A stretch of DNA of 64,000 nucleotides from positions 62,001 to 126,000 of the forward strand of contig NZ_WIAX01000002.1 of the NCBI RefSeq assembly GCF_009467795.1, in the 5' to 3' direction. This stretch comes from Nesterenkonia halophila. Lineage in GTDB: Bacteria > Actinomycetota > Actinomycetes > Actinomycetales > Micrococcaceae. A program made the position numbers and the translations under genes. This document shows, one piece after another, positions 8,537 to 16,901 of the stretch. How positions within the stretch are numbered: the stretch's first letter is position 1; the number at the start of each line of letters is the position of its first letter. Under the pieces are notes generated by a model. That model had not been told where the DNA came from and made no database searches. It saw nothing but the letters and a program-made list of their open reading frames with translations.

Positions 8537-10097
8537 CTCCAGCCCGGGAACCAGCTCCGACTCCGTCGACGCCTCGGCGGACGACCCGGCGCGCATGCCC
8601 TCGGGCGCCGGCGACCGGGCGCCCGAGTACCTGGCCGGCGAGACCGGCGAGGTCCCGGGCCCCTGGGAGGGGGCCGGCGGCTATGCCCCCGAGCAGCTGG
8701 CCGCAGCCCGCGAAGACTGGTCGGACTTCCCCTCGCCGCGCAGTCGTCCCGCCGGGTCGCCCGGCGGGCCGAGCCTGGGCACCGGCGAGATCGCGCTGCC
8801 GCGGCCGCCGCGCCGTCGCGACGCCGCCCCGGCCGCGGCCACCCCGGAGGATACGGGCGCGCACAGCCTGCTCGACCCGGTCGACGCCGATACGCCCGAG
8901 GAGGCGGCGGAGGAGGTCACCGAGGAGAGCACTGCGCAGCCCGCCGGCGAGGAGTCGGCGGCCGGCGTCTCCGACGTGGACGCCTCGGACGACGCCGACG
9001 CCGACCGGGCCCCGGAGACTGCCGCGATCCCGATCCCGACGCTGGAGCAGCGCTCCTGGCATGCGCGGATCCGTGACCTCGAACGCCGGCTGCTCGGCGC
9101 CGAACGGACGCTGACCTATCGACAGATGGCCCGCGAGATGGGCGTGTCCACCCATTCGGCGCGGAAGCTCTGGCGCGCGCTGGGCTTCCCGAACCTCGAC
9201 GACGACGTCAAGGCCTTCACGCACACGGACGTCGAGGCGCTGGCGACGATGATCGACCTGGTCCGCGAGGGACACCTCAATGAGGAGACCGCGATCTCGC
9301 TGACCCGCTCGATCGGCCAGATGACCGACCGGATGGTGGTCTGGCAGATCGAGGCGCTGGTCGAGGACAAGATCGCCAACGAGCAGCTCTCCGACGCCAC
9401 GGCGCGCAGTCAGGTGGTCGAGACGCTGCCGGAGCTGATCGAGCCGATCCAGCGGCTGATGGGCTATGCCTGGCGACGCCAGCTCTCGGCGGCGCTGCAG
9501 CGGCTGACGGTGCGCGTGGAGTCCGGGCTCGCGGCGACCGCCCGCGGCCGCGACGGCTCCGAGGACGATTCGCCGCTGCCGCTGGCCCGGGCGGTCGGCT
9601 TCGCCGACCTGGTCTCCTACACCTCGTTGTCGCGGACGATGAGCGAGCGGACGTTGGCGCAGACCGTGCAGCGTTTCGAGTCCAAATGCGCCGAGATCAT
9701 CTCCATCGGCGGCGGCCGACTGGTCAAGACCGTCGGCGACGAGGTGCTGTACAACGCCGAGACCCCGGAGGCCGGCGCGGAGATCGCCCTGGCGCTGGCC
9801 GAGACGATCGCCGCCGACGACGTGCTGCCCCAGGCCCGGGTCTCGGTGGTCTGGGGGCGGGTGCTCTCCCGGATGGGCGACATCTACGGGCCGACGGTGA
9901 ACCTGGCGGCCCGGCTGACCGCGCTGGCGGATCCGGGCACGGTGCTGGTCGACTCGGTGACCGCCCGGGCGCTGGAGCCCGACGACGACTACCTGATGGT
10001 CCCGCAGCCGCCGCGGATGGTCCGCGGCTTCGGAGAGGTCACCCCGCATATGCTGCTGCGCTCCGGCGGCACCGGCATCGTGCTCGACGGCGGCTGA
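8529..10097 (+). CDS. Class III adenylate cyclase with disordered acidic and helical N-terminal regions
   Basis: 522 aa. Residues 1-170 are low-complexity Asp/Glu/Ala/Pro and probably disordered. Residues 171-335 are helical; TYRQMAREMGVSTHSARKLWRALGF (196-220) reads like a helix-turn-helix, and the arrangement recalls the autoinhibitory domain of mycobacterial Rv1264. Residues 350-500 are the catalytic domain. Metal Asp360 and Asp404, adenine-selecting Lys400 and Asp451, and transition-state Asn458 and Arg462 are all present, so it should convert ATP to cAMP. Class III cyclases work as dimers; one catalytic domain per chain predicts a homodimer. No membrane segment. The start lies within the preceding gene. 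Confidence 0.9.
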   Translation: MSDSSPGTSSDSVDASADDPARMPSGAGDRAPEYLAGETGEVPGPWEGAGGYAPEQLAAAREDWSDFPSPRSRPAGSPGGPSLGTGEIALPRPPRRRDAAPAAATPEDTGAHSLLDPVDADTPEEAAEEVTEESTAQPAGEESAAGVSDVDASDDADADRAPETAAIPIPTLEQRSWHARIRDLERRLLGAERTLTYRQMAREMGVSTHSARKLWRALGFPNLDDDVKAFTHTDVEALATMIDLVREGHLNEETAISLTRSIGQMTDRMVVWQIEALVEDKIANEQLSDATARSQVVETLPELIEPIQRLMGYAWRRQLSAALQRLTVRVESGLAATARGRDGSEDDSPLPLARAVGFADLVSYTSLSRTMSERTLAQTVQRFESKCAEIISIGGGRLVKTVGDEVLYNAETPEAGAEIALALAETIAADDVLPQARVSVVWGRVLSRMGDIYGPTVNLAARLTALADPGTVLVDSVTARALEPDDDYLMVPQPPRMVRGFGEVTPHMLLRSGGTGIVLDGG

Positions 10098-10236
10098 TCG
10101 GCCTCCGGTCGGGCGATGACGAGCGAGGACGAACAATCGACCTCTGCCGGGTGTGACTCGACCGTGACATGATGGGGGAGTGCTTCGGCGCACACCGCGC
10201 GAACTCCCACCTCCACGCCAGCAAGAAGGGGCGAGC

Positions 10237-10986
10237 ATGAGCGATGAGCAGCACTCCCGTCCCCGAGCCGAGCTGACGCTCGACTACGGGTACGGCTCGC
10301 ACGTCGGGCTGCGACGGGAGCTGAACGAGGACTCCTCCGTGGTCACCGACGAGCTCTTCGCCGTCGCCGACGGCATGGGCGGCCACGAGGCCGGCGAAGT
10401 CGCCTCCTCGCTCGCCGTCCAGGCGCTGGCCGAGGGCTGGGAGCGCGCTCGCGGGCGGATCGACGACGCCGCGATGCGTGAGGCGCTGCACGAGGCCGAC
10501 GCCCGCATCCGGCGAGAGACGGACTCCAAGGCCGGCACGACGCTGACCGGGGCGGTGGTCGCCGAGTTCGAGGGACGGCGGGAGTGGCTGGTCTTCAACA
10601 TCGGCGACTCGCGGACCTACCTGCTGGCCGACGGGCGGCTGCGTCAGCTCACCCGGGACCACTCGCAGGTCCAGGAGATGTACGAGTCGGGCATGATCAC
10701 CGCCGCGGAGATGCCCAACCACCCCAATCGCAATGTGATCACCCGGGCGCTGGGCGCCGGCGAGGCCTTCAGCGGGGAGTTCACCGCCATGCCGGTGGAG
10801 GCCGGCCAGCGCCTGCTGGTCTGCTCCGACGGGCTCACCGGCGAGGTCTCCGACGCGGAGATCGCCCGGATCCTCGCCGCCGGACGCTCGGCCCAGGACA
10901 CGGTCGACTGGCTGATCCATCAGGCGCTGCGCGGCGGCGGGCGGGACAACGTCACCGTCGTCGTCGTCGACGTGCAGGCGGCCTGA
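10237..10986 (+). CDS. PP2C-family protein serine/threonine phosphatase
   Basis: 249 aa. Has the PP2C set: RRELNEDS, DGMGGHEAGEVAS, FNIGDSRTYLL and a terminal GGRDNVTVVVVD. The Asp residues bind two Mn/Mg ions that activate water for phosphate removal. A stand-alone soluble phosphatase of this size usually opposes Ser/Thr kinases (PstP/PrpC role), but no kinase gene lies within the window. The start chosen is the ATG preceded by AAGAAGGGG; an upstream in-frame ATG was rejected for lacking a site. Confidence 0.93.
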   Translation: MSDEQHSRPRAELTLDYGYGSHVGLRRELNEDSSVVTDELFAVADGMGGHEAGEVASSLAVQALAEGWERARGRIDDAAMREALHEADARIRRETDSKAGTTLTGAVVAEFEGRREWLVFNIGDSRTYLLADGRLRQLTRDHSQVQEMYESGMITAAEMPNHPNRNVITRALGAGEAFSGEFTAMPVEAGQRLLVCSDGLTGEVSDAEIARILAAGRSAQDTVDWLIHQALRGGGRDNVTVVVVDVQAA

Positions 10987-11029
10987 GCCCTTCGCTCCCT
11001 CGCCCTTTCGCGCATCCCGAGACGACCCC

Positions 11030-11096
11030 TGGACTGTGTGAGGCTCGTCACGTACTATCTGTGTCGAAAGAAATCATGGAGAAATGCAATGATTGA
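11030..11096 (+). promoter_or_regulatory. Putative promoter and operator of the acyl-CoA ligase gene
   Basis: TGGACT (11030-11035), a 17-base spacer and TACTAT (11053-11058) make a plausible sigma-70-like promoter. In the untranslated leader AATGATTGA (11088-11096) is identical to a 9-mer at 13181-13189, between the MarR gene and the SDR gene. Shared sites on both sides of the regulator gene point to the MarR protein as binder (inference). Confidence 0.4.
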
Positions 11097-11122
11097 TGAT
11101 GGGTGACACATAGGGGCGTCGC

Positions 11123-12634
11123 ATGCGCAACCAGGGACTGGGCCCCTGGATGCTCCGCCGGGCGGAGCGATCGGGGCAGCACCTCGCGGTGATCGACGGG
11201 GACTGCCGTCTGACCTGGCGCGAGCTGGCCGAGCAGACGGCTCGTGAGGCGACCGCGCTGCACGAGGGAGGGATCGGTCCCGGAGATCGCGTCGCCTTCC
11301 TGGGCGAGAACAGCGTCGAGTTCCTCCGCACCATCTTCGCCGCCTGGCTGGTCGGCGGCGTCCTCGTGCCGCTCAACACCCGGCTCGCCGCGCCGGAGGT
11401 CGCCTTCCAGCTCGACGATTCCGGGGCGCGGCTGCTCCTTCATGATCAGGCCCTGGAGGCACTGGCCGCGGAGTCCTGCCCGACCGGGGCGGTGTCCCGC
11501 CGGGCCGTCGGGCAGCCCGGGCGGTCCGGGGCGACGGATGCGGCGCCGGGGCTCGCCGAGCCCTGGCGCGAGGACGTCGCCGTCGCCGAGGACGAGACGG
11601 CCATGATCCTCTACACCTCGGGGACCACCGGGCGGCCCAAGGGGGCCCGGCTGACGCATCGGAACCTGACGTGGAACTGCATCAACGCGCTGGTCGATTC
11701 CGATGTGCGCGGCGACGACGTCTGCCTCATGATCTCGCCGATGTTCCACGTCGCCTCGCTGGGCATGGGCGTGCTCCCGGCGGTGCTGAAGGGGGCGGCG
11801 CTGGTGATGGAGGCCCGGTTCGACCCTGGTCGTGCGTTGGAGCTCATCGAGCGGGAGCGCGTCACCAGCCTCGCGGGCGTCCCCACGACGTTCCAGATGC
11901 TCATGGAGCATGACGACTGGGAGCGGCGGGACCTGAGCTCGCTGCGCCGGATGAGCTGCGGCGGCTCGGCCATCCCGCACACTGTGCTCGACGCCTACGA
12001 GTCCCGCGGCCTGGCCTTCACGATGAACTATGGGATGACCGAAGCCTCTCCGGGCGTGACGATGAGTCCGCCGGAGCGGACTCGGGAGAAAGCCGGCTCC
12101 TCCGGGCTGCCGCATTTCTTCACCGAGGTGCGCATCGTCGACCCGCTCGGTGAGGATCTGGGGCCGGGGGAGACAGGGGAGATCCTGGTCTCCGGCCCGC
12201 AGGTGATCACCGACTACTGGAATCGCCCCGACGCCGGATCGGCCTTCCGCGACGGATGGTTTCACACCGGCGATGTGGGACATCGTGACGAGGACGGGTT
12301 CCTCTACGTCACGGACCGGCTGAAGGACATGTTCGTCTCGGGCGGGGAGAACGTCTACCCGGCCGAGGTGGAGTCGACGCTCATCGAGCATCCGGCGGTG
12401 TCCTCGGTCGCCGTGGTCGGCGTGCCGGACGACCGGTGGGGCGATGTGCCGCATGCCTACATCGTCGCCGCCGAGGGGCGGTCCATCTCGGAGCAGGAGG
12501 TGATGAGCTTCCTTGACGGGCGGCTGGCCCGGTACAAGATCCCGCGGCACGTGACGCTCGTCGAGGACCTCCCCCGCACAGCCTCCGGCAAGCTGCGCAA
12601 GAGCCAGCTCGTCGGTCGGCGCCCCTCGGCGTGA
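11123..12634 (+). CDS. AMP-forming acyl-CoA synthetase (long/medium-chain or aromatic acid ligase)
   Basis: 503 aa. AMP-binding P-loop YTSGTTGRPKG (164-174), NYGMTEASPG, WFHTGDVGHRDEDGFLYV, RLKDMFVSGGENVYPAEVE, and the C-terminal ASGKLRK with catalytic Lys490. It activates a carboxylic acid to the acyl-adenylate and then the CoA thioester. First gene of a cluster with SDR, acyl-CoA dehydrogenase and MaoC hydratase, so the product probably enters a beta-oxidation-like route. Residues 120-150 are a Gly/Ala/Pro-rich insertion. The convergent MarR gene follows 28 bases away. Confidence 0.92.
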   Translation: MRNQGLGPWMLRRAERSGQHLAVIDGDCRLTWRELAEQTAREATALHEGGIGPGDRVAFLGENSVEFLRTIFAAWLVGGVLVPLNTRLAAPEVAFQLDDSGARLLLHDQALEALAAESCPTGAVSRRAVGQPGRSGATDAAPGLAEPWREDVAVAEDETAMILYTSGTTGRPKGARLTHRNLTWNCINALVDSDVRGDDVCLMISPMFHVASLGMGVLPAVLKGAALVMEARFDPGRALELIERERVTSLAGVPTTFQMLMEHDDWERRDLSSLRRMSCGGSAIPHTVLDAYESRGLAFTMNYGMTEASPGVTMSPPERTREKAGSSGLPHFFTEVRIVDPLGEDLGPGETGEILVSGPQVITDYWNRPDAGSAFRDGWFHTGDVGHRDEDGFLYVTDRLKDMFVSGGENVYPAEVESTLIEHPAVSSVAVVGVPDDRWGDVPHAYIVAAEGRSISEQEVMSFLDGRLARYKIPRHVTLVEDLPRTASGKLRKSQLVGRRPSA

Positions 12635-12662
12635 CCGGTGTCCGGCGCCGCGCGGGGCGGGG

Positions 12663-13118
12663 TCAGAGCGTGATGCGACGCAGCAGCTCGTTGAGCTGGT
12701 CCTGCTCCTCCGCCGTCAGCGCGGCGAGAGAATCCGCCGTCGACTCGCTCAGCAGGCTCCGGGCCTCGGCGAAGAGGCGCCGTCCGTCGGCGGTCGCGCG
12801 GATGGTCTTCGAGCGCCGGTCGTGCGCACCGGGGCGGCGCTCGACGGCGCCGCGCTGTTCGAGGCCGTCGACGATGCCCACCACCTGGCTGGGGTCCAGG
12901 ACGAGGAAGCTGCTCACCTCGGTCTGGGTCGGTGCCGGGTCGCTGCAGGCCAGAGCCAGCACCGAGTACTGGCGCACTTTCAGCTCCAGGCGGGCGAGCT
13001 TCTTGTTCGCGGCCGCCGAGCCCAGCGAGGACGCGCGAGCCATCAGGAACAGCGGCTCGTCGGTCAGCGGGCTCCCTGCCGTCGACGGCTCGCCGTCCGG
13101 GGTGCTCGGAGGGGTCAT
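12663..13118 (-). CDS. MarR-family transcriptional regulator
   Basis: 151 aa. Winged helix: TQTEVSSFLVLDPSQVVGIVDGLEQRGAVERRPGAHDRRSKTI, with the wing DRRSK typical of MarR, flanked by dimerisation helices; the C-terminal helix holds EEQDQLNELLRRI. The MarR family often senses aromatic or acyl-CoA ligands and represses neighbouring genes. It lies between the acyl-CoA ligase and the divergently transcribed SDR gene, both of which have the same 9-base motif in front, so control of the whole 11-17 kb cluster is likely. Confidence 0.88.
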   Translation of the reverse strand: MTPPSTPDGEPSTAGSPLTDEPLFLMARASSLGSAAANKKLARLELKVRQYSVLALACSDPAPTQTEVSSFLVLDPSQVVGIVDGLEQRGAVERRPGAHDRRSKTIRATADGRRLFAEARSLLSESTADSLAALTAEEQDQLNELLRRITL

Positions 13119-13180
13119 GCGGGTCCTTCCTCGGGCGATCGTCCGTTCATCCTGCGCCGGCCCATATTATGACAGAACTT

Positions 13181-13213
13181 AATGATTGACGTATTCAACG
13201 GATGTCGTTCTAA
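13181..13213 (+). promoter_or_regulatory. Promoter of the SDR-amidohydrolase operon with shared AATGATTGA site
   Basis: TTGACG (13185-13190), 17 bases, TTCTAA (13208-13213) reads as a promoter toward the SDR gene. AATGATTGA (13181-13189) overlaps the -35, so a bound regulator would block RNA polymerase. The local sequence is markedly AT-richer than its surroundings. The divergent MarR promoter must lie in the same 160 bases. Confidence 0.45.
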
Positions 13214-13280
13214 TGGAGTGAGATAGCTCGCTGAGGGACGCCGTCGTACCTCAGCTGTCGTCGACGAGAGATGGAGCGCC

Positions 13281-14228
13281 ATGACTTCCGCAGCCCGGAG
13301 GCCCCTGGAGGGCAGAGTCGCCGTCGTCACCGGATCCGGTCAGGGGCTCGGCCTCTCCTATGCCCGCGAGCTGGCTCGGCAGGGGGCGGCGGTGGTCATC
13401 AACGACGTCGACCAGCAGGCCGTCGACGCCGCCGTCGCCTCGATCGTCGAGGACGGCGGCCGGGCCAGCGCCGTCGTCGCGCCGGTGGGATCCGCGGAGA
13501 CGGCGACCGCCCTCGTCGAGGGGGCCGTCGAGGCCTTCGGCCGTCTGGACATCCTGGTGACCAACGCCGGCATCCTGCGGGACCGGTCGCTGCTGAAGAT
13601 GACCGACGAGGACTTCGACGCCGTGATCGGCGTGCACCTGCGCGGCACCTTCGTCTGCGTGCGCGAGGCCTTCCGCCACTTCAAGGAGAACGGCGTCGCC
13701 GGACGGATCATCACCATCGGATCCCCGACCGGCCAGTACGGCACCTTCGGACAGACCAACTACGCCGCGGCCAAGGCCGGCATCGTGGGCATGGTCCGCA
13801 CCTGGGCCCAGGAGATGGCGCGGGCCGGAGTCACCGTCAACACCGTGGTGCCGGTGGCCGCGACGGCGATGACCGAGACCGTCCCCTACTTCCGCGCCGC
13901 CGTCGAGGCCGAGCGTGCCGGCGAGCCGGTGCCGGCCTTCTTCCGCCGGGATCTGGGCTTCGGCAGCGCCGCCGACGTCTCCGGCGTCGTCGCCCACCTG
14001 GCCTCCGACGAGGCCTCCGACATCAGCGGCCAGGTCATCGGCGTCGGCGGCGACCGGCTGCAGATCTTCAGCCACCCCCGCCCGGTGTCCACCGAGTACG
14101 AGGACGGCGGCTGGACGCGCGAGGCCGTCGCGCGGCGGCTTCCCGCGCTGATCGCCGAGCATCGGCAGTCGGTGGGCGAGACGCTGCCGCCGCTCCCCGA
14201 GGAGCTCCAGCCGAAGGACGCGTCCTGA
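13281..14228 (+). CDS. SDR-family oxidoreductase, 3-hydroxyacyl-CoA dehydrogenase-like
   Basis: 315 aa. TGSGQGLGLSYARELARQGA (18-37) is the cofactor loop; the following VVINDVD puts an Asp at the end of beta-2, favouring NAD. NAGILRD and the catalytic Tyr-Lys in TNYAAAKAG follow, with Ser in IGSPTGQYG. It resembles the (3R)-hydroxyacyl-CoA dehydrogenase part of multifunctional beta-oxidation enzymes. Given the acyl-CoA dehydrogenase and MaoC hydratase downstream, it could perform the hydroxyacyl-CoA oxidation step. The C-terminal 60 residues extend beyond the core and may be involved in substrate binding. Confidence 0.88.
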   Translation: MTSAARRPLEGRVAVVTGSGQGLGLSYARELARQGAAVVINDVDQQAVDAAVASIVEDGGRASAVVAPVGSAETATALVEGAVEAFGRLDILVTNAGILRDRSLLKMTDEDFDAVIGVHLRGTFVCVREAFRHFKENGVAGRIITIGSPTGQYGTFGQTNYAAAKAGIVGMVRTWAQEMARAGVTVNTVVPVAATAMTETVPYFRAAVEAERAGEPVPAFFRRDLGFGSAADVSGVVAHLASDEASDISGQVIGVGGDRLQIFSHPRPVSTEYEDGGWTREAVARRLPALIAEHRQSVGETLPPLPEELQPKDAS

Positions 14229-14291
14229 CGGACGTCGGCCGGACGCGGCAGACGAGGCTAGACGACGCTGGACGAGGCAGAGGAGGCCGCC

Positions 14292-15185
14292 GTGCGCTAT
14301 GAACCCGCTGTCGACGTCGACGCCCTCGAGGCGATCGACATGCACGTGCACATCGAGTGCTCCGACGACGGGCATCCGTCCCTGCCCGCGGCGCTGACCG
14401 AAGCCTCCGGGGCCTACTTCGCCGCCGAGGAGCGCTCGCCGACGCTGGACACGATCGCCGAACGGTACCGTGAACGGCGCATGGCCGCCGTCGTGTTCAC
14501 CGTCGACGCGACGACGGCGCTGGGGCACCCGCCCAACTCCATCGAGGAGATCGCCGCCGGCGCGGCGCGACACCGGGACGTGCTCATCCCCTTCGGCTCG
14601 GTGGACCCCCACCAGGGCGCGGAGGCGGTGGCCCGAGCCCGACGGCTCGTCGAGGAGCACGGTGTCCGCGGTTTCAAATTCCACCCCTCGGTCCAGGCCT
14701 TCGACCCGTCGGCCCCCGCGCATCGGCCGCTCTACGCCGCCCTGCAGGAGATGGGGGTGCCGGCGCTGTTCCATACCGGGCAGAACGGCATCGGGGCCGG
14801 ACTCCCCGGCGGGTTCGGCATCAAGCTCGGATGGTCCAACCCCATGCTGCTGGACTCTGTGGCCGCGGAATTCCCGGAGCTGCAGATCATTATGGCGCAC
14901 CCCTCCGTACCGTGGCAGGACGAGGCGCTGTCGATCGCCGCGCATAAGACGAATGTGTGGATCGACCTCTCCGGGTGGTCGCCGAAGTACTTTCCGCCGC
15001 AGCTGGTGCGCGCCGCCGGCCGGAGGCTGCAGGATCGGGTGCTCTTCGGCACCGACTATCCGCTGATCACTCCGGAGAAGTGGTTCGGGGACTTCGACCA
15101 GCTGGAGATCGGCGCGGAGGCACGGTCGAAGATCATCAAGCACAACGCCGCGCGGCTGCTCGGGCTCGCCCAGGGGACGGGCTGA
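14292..15185 (+). CDS. Amidohydrolase-2 family metal-dependent hydrolase/decarboxylase
   Basis: 297 aa, GTG start with AGGAGG 5 nt upstream. TIM-barrel metal ligands: HVH near residue 17-19, FKFHPS, LFHTGQ, MAHPS and FGTDYP. This is the Amidohydro_2 family, whose characterised members include ACMSD, gamma-resorcylate decarboxylase and 4-oxalomesaconate hydratase; members decarboxylate or hydrolyse ring or ring-derived acids. Within an acyl-CoA pathway cluster it may carry out C-C or ester cleavage of a cyclic intermediate; which reaction is unknown. It follows the SDR by 63 bases and precedes the acyl-CoA dehydrogenase by 4. Confidence 0.8.
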   Translation: MRYEPAVDVDALEAIDMHVHIECSDDGHPSLPAALTEASGAYFAAEERSPTLDTIAERYRERRMAAVVFTVDATTALGHPPNSIEEIAAGAARHRDVLIPFGSVDPHQGAEAVARARRLVEEHGVRGFKFHPSVQAFDPSAPAHRPLYAALQEMGVPALFHTGQNGIGAGLPGGFGIKLGWSNPMLLDSVAAEFPELQIIMAHPSVPWQDEALSIAAHKTNVWIDLSGWSPKYFPPQLVRAAGRRLQDRVLFGTDYPLITPEKWFGDFDQLEIGAEARSKIIKHNAARLLGLAQGTG

Positions 15186-15189
15186 GCCG

Positions 15190-16377
15190 ATGGACGAGAG
15201 CGCCGAGGACCGGCTGTATCCGTTCTGCGATCCGCTCGCCCTGGAGAACCGGCTCACCGACCAGGAGCGCGGCCCGCTGCATCGCCTGCGCGGCGTGCTC
15301 GACGAGCATGCTCAGCCGCTGCTCGCCCGGCACTGGGAGGCCGGGACCTTCCCGCACGAGCTGGTGCCGCGGCTGATCGACGCCGACCTCATCGTCCCGC
15401 CGGAATTCGACGGTGCGCCGGCGCGGCGCCTCTACGAGGGGTTCCGCACCTTCGAGCTCGCCCGCACCGACGCCTCGCTGGCGACGTTCTTCAATGCGCA
15501 GGCCGGGCTGTTCCGCACGGCCTGTCGGCTGGGCGGCACGACGGGGCAGGCAGCCGCCTGGGATCCGGAGATCACCAGCTGGCGGACGCGGGGCGTCTTC
15601 TGCCTGACCGAGCCGGACCACGGCTCGGACATCGCGAAGGGGCTGACGACCACGGCACGCCGCGAGGGCGACACCTGGGTGCTCGAGGGGGCCAAACGGT
15701 GGATCGGCGGCGCGGACACCGCCGAGGTGCTGGCGGTCTTCGCCCGCGACGTCGCCGACGGCGAGGTCAAGGGATTCCTCGTCGACGGCGGCGCGGCGGG
15801 GCTGGAGGTCACGACGATCGGCGGCAAGACGTCGCTGCGCATGATGCAGAACGCCGACGTCGTCCTCGACGGGGTCCGCGTGCCCGAGTCCCGACGGCTG
15901 GGGGCCGTCGAGTCCTTCGGCGACGTGGCCGTCATGCTCGGCCGCCTGCGTGCCGACGTCGCCTGGATCGCCGCCGGCGTCCAGGCCGGCGCCTACGAGG
16001 CGGCCCGCCGCTATGTGCGCTCGCGCGAGCAGTTCGGACGCACGCTGGGCGGATTCCAGCTCGTCCAGGAGAAGCTCGCGCGCATGCTCGGGAATCTGAC
16101 CTCCTCGCTGACGATGACCACGGCGCTGGCCGACCGGCAGGAGGACGGACAGTACCGGGACGAGGACTCCGCGCTGGCGAAGATGACCGTGTGTCGCACC
16201 ATGCGCGAGACCGTGGCGCTGGCCCGTGAGGTCGTCGGCGGCAACGGCATCGTGCTGGACCACGACGTCGCGCGGTTCCACGCCGACGCCGAAGCGGTCT
16301 ACACCTACGAGGGCACCCACGAGATCAACGCCCTGGTCGTGGGGCGGGCGGCGACGGGGGTCGGCGCGTTCGCCTGA
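15190..16377 (+). CDS. Acyl-CoA dehydrogenase
   Basis: 395 aa. Middle domain CLTEPDHGSDIAKGLTTTA (FAD and substrate contacts), then ARRYVRSREQFGRTLGGFQLVQEKLARM, and C-terminal VYTYEGTHEINALVVGRAATG, in which the Glu of YEGT is the usual catalytic base of the glutaryl-CoA/isovaleryl-type branch. FAD-dependent alpha,beta-dehydrogenation of an acyl-CoA, passing electrons to ETF. The layout is closest to glutaryl-CoA dehydrogenase-like enzymes, so a dicarboxyl or branched acyl-CoA is possible (inference). Gene order ligase, SDR, amidohydrolase, dehydrogenase and hydratase reads as one pathway. Confidence 0.92.
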   Translation: MDESAEDRLYPFCDPLALENRLTDQERGPLHRLRGVLDEHAQPLLARHWEAGTFPHELVPRLIDADLIVPPEFDGAPARRLYEGFRTFELARTDASLATFFNAQAGLFRTACRLGGTTGQAAAWDPEITSWRTRGVFCLTEPDHGSDIAKGLTTTARREGDTWVLEGAKRWIGGADTAEVLAVFARDVADGEVKGFLVDGGAAGLEVTTIGGKTSLRMMQNADVVLDGVRVPESRRLGAVESFGDVAVMLGRLRADVAWIAAGVQAGAYEAARRYVRSREQFGRTLGGFQLVQEKLARMLGNLTSSLTMTTALADRQEDGQYRDEDSALAKMTVCRTMRETVALAREVVGGNGIVLDHDVARFHADAEAVYTYEGTHEINALVVGRAATGVGAFA

Positions 16378-16406
16378 CACCGAGGCACGAGAAGAGGAGA
16401 GAAACC

Positions 16407-16901
16407 ATGGACGCATCCCAGGGCCACAGTTCCGAGGCCAGCACCGCTCCGACCGTCGTCAGCTTCGAGGAGGTGCTCTCGCTGGAGGGCTCCACGCTCG
16501 GGCCGACCTCCTGGCGGGAGATCACCCAGGAGCAGGTGAACACCTTCGCCGCGGCGACCGACGACCATCAGTGGATCCATGTCGATCCCGAGCGGGCTCA
16601 GGACGGACCGTTCGGCGCCCCGATCGCCCACGGCTTCCTGACGCTGTCGCTGCTGATCCCGATGTGGACGGAGCTGCTCGACGTCACCGGGGTGAGCACC
16701 AAGGTCAATTACGGGCTGGACACAGTGCGCTTCACCAATCCGGTGGTCGTCGGCTCGCGGGTGCGGATGACGGTCGCCGTCAGCGAGGTGAAGGAGGTCG
16801 CCGGCGACGGGCTGCATCTCGTCGCCGAGGCGTCCATCGAGATCGAGGGGCAGGAGCGGCCCGCCGTGGTGGCGACGTTCCTCACCCGCTTCTACCGGTG
16901 A
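16407..16901 (+). CDS. MaoC-like (R)-specific enoyl-CoA hydratase
   Basis: 164 aa hot-dog fold protein. The hydratase-2 motif is seen as ATDDHQWIHVDPERA followed by GAPIAHGFLTLSL; the Asp and His are the catalytic pair of this family. Adds water to trans-2-enoyl-CoA, giving the (R)-3-hydroxyacyl-CoA that the (R)-type SDR at 13281 could oxidise, which fits stereochemically. AGAAGAGGAG precedes the ATG. The 3' end overlaps the convergent MFS gene by 10 bases. Confidence 0.9.
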   Translation: MDASQGHSSEASTAPTVVSFEEVLSLEGSTLGPTSWREITQEQVNTFAAATDDHQWIHVDPERAQDGPFGAPIAHGFLTLSLLIPMWTELLDVTGVSTKVNYGLDTVRFTNPVVVGSRVRMTVAVSEVKEVAGDGLHLVAEASIEIEGQERPAVVATFLTRFYR

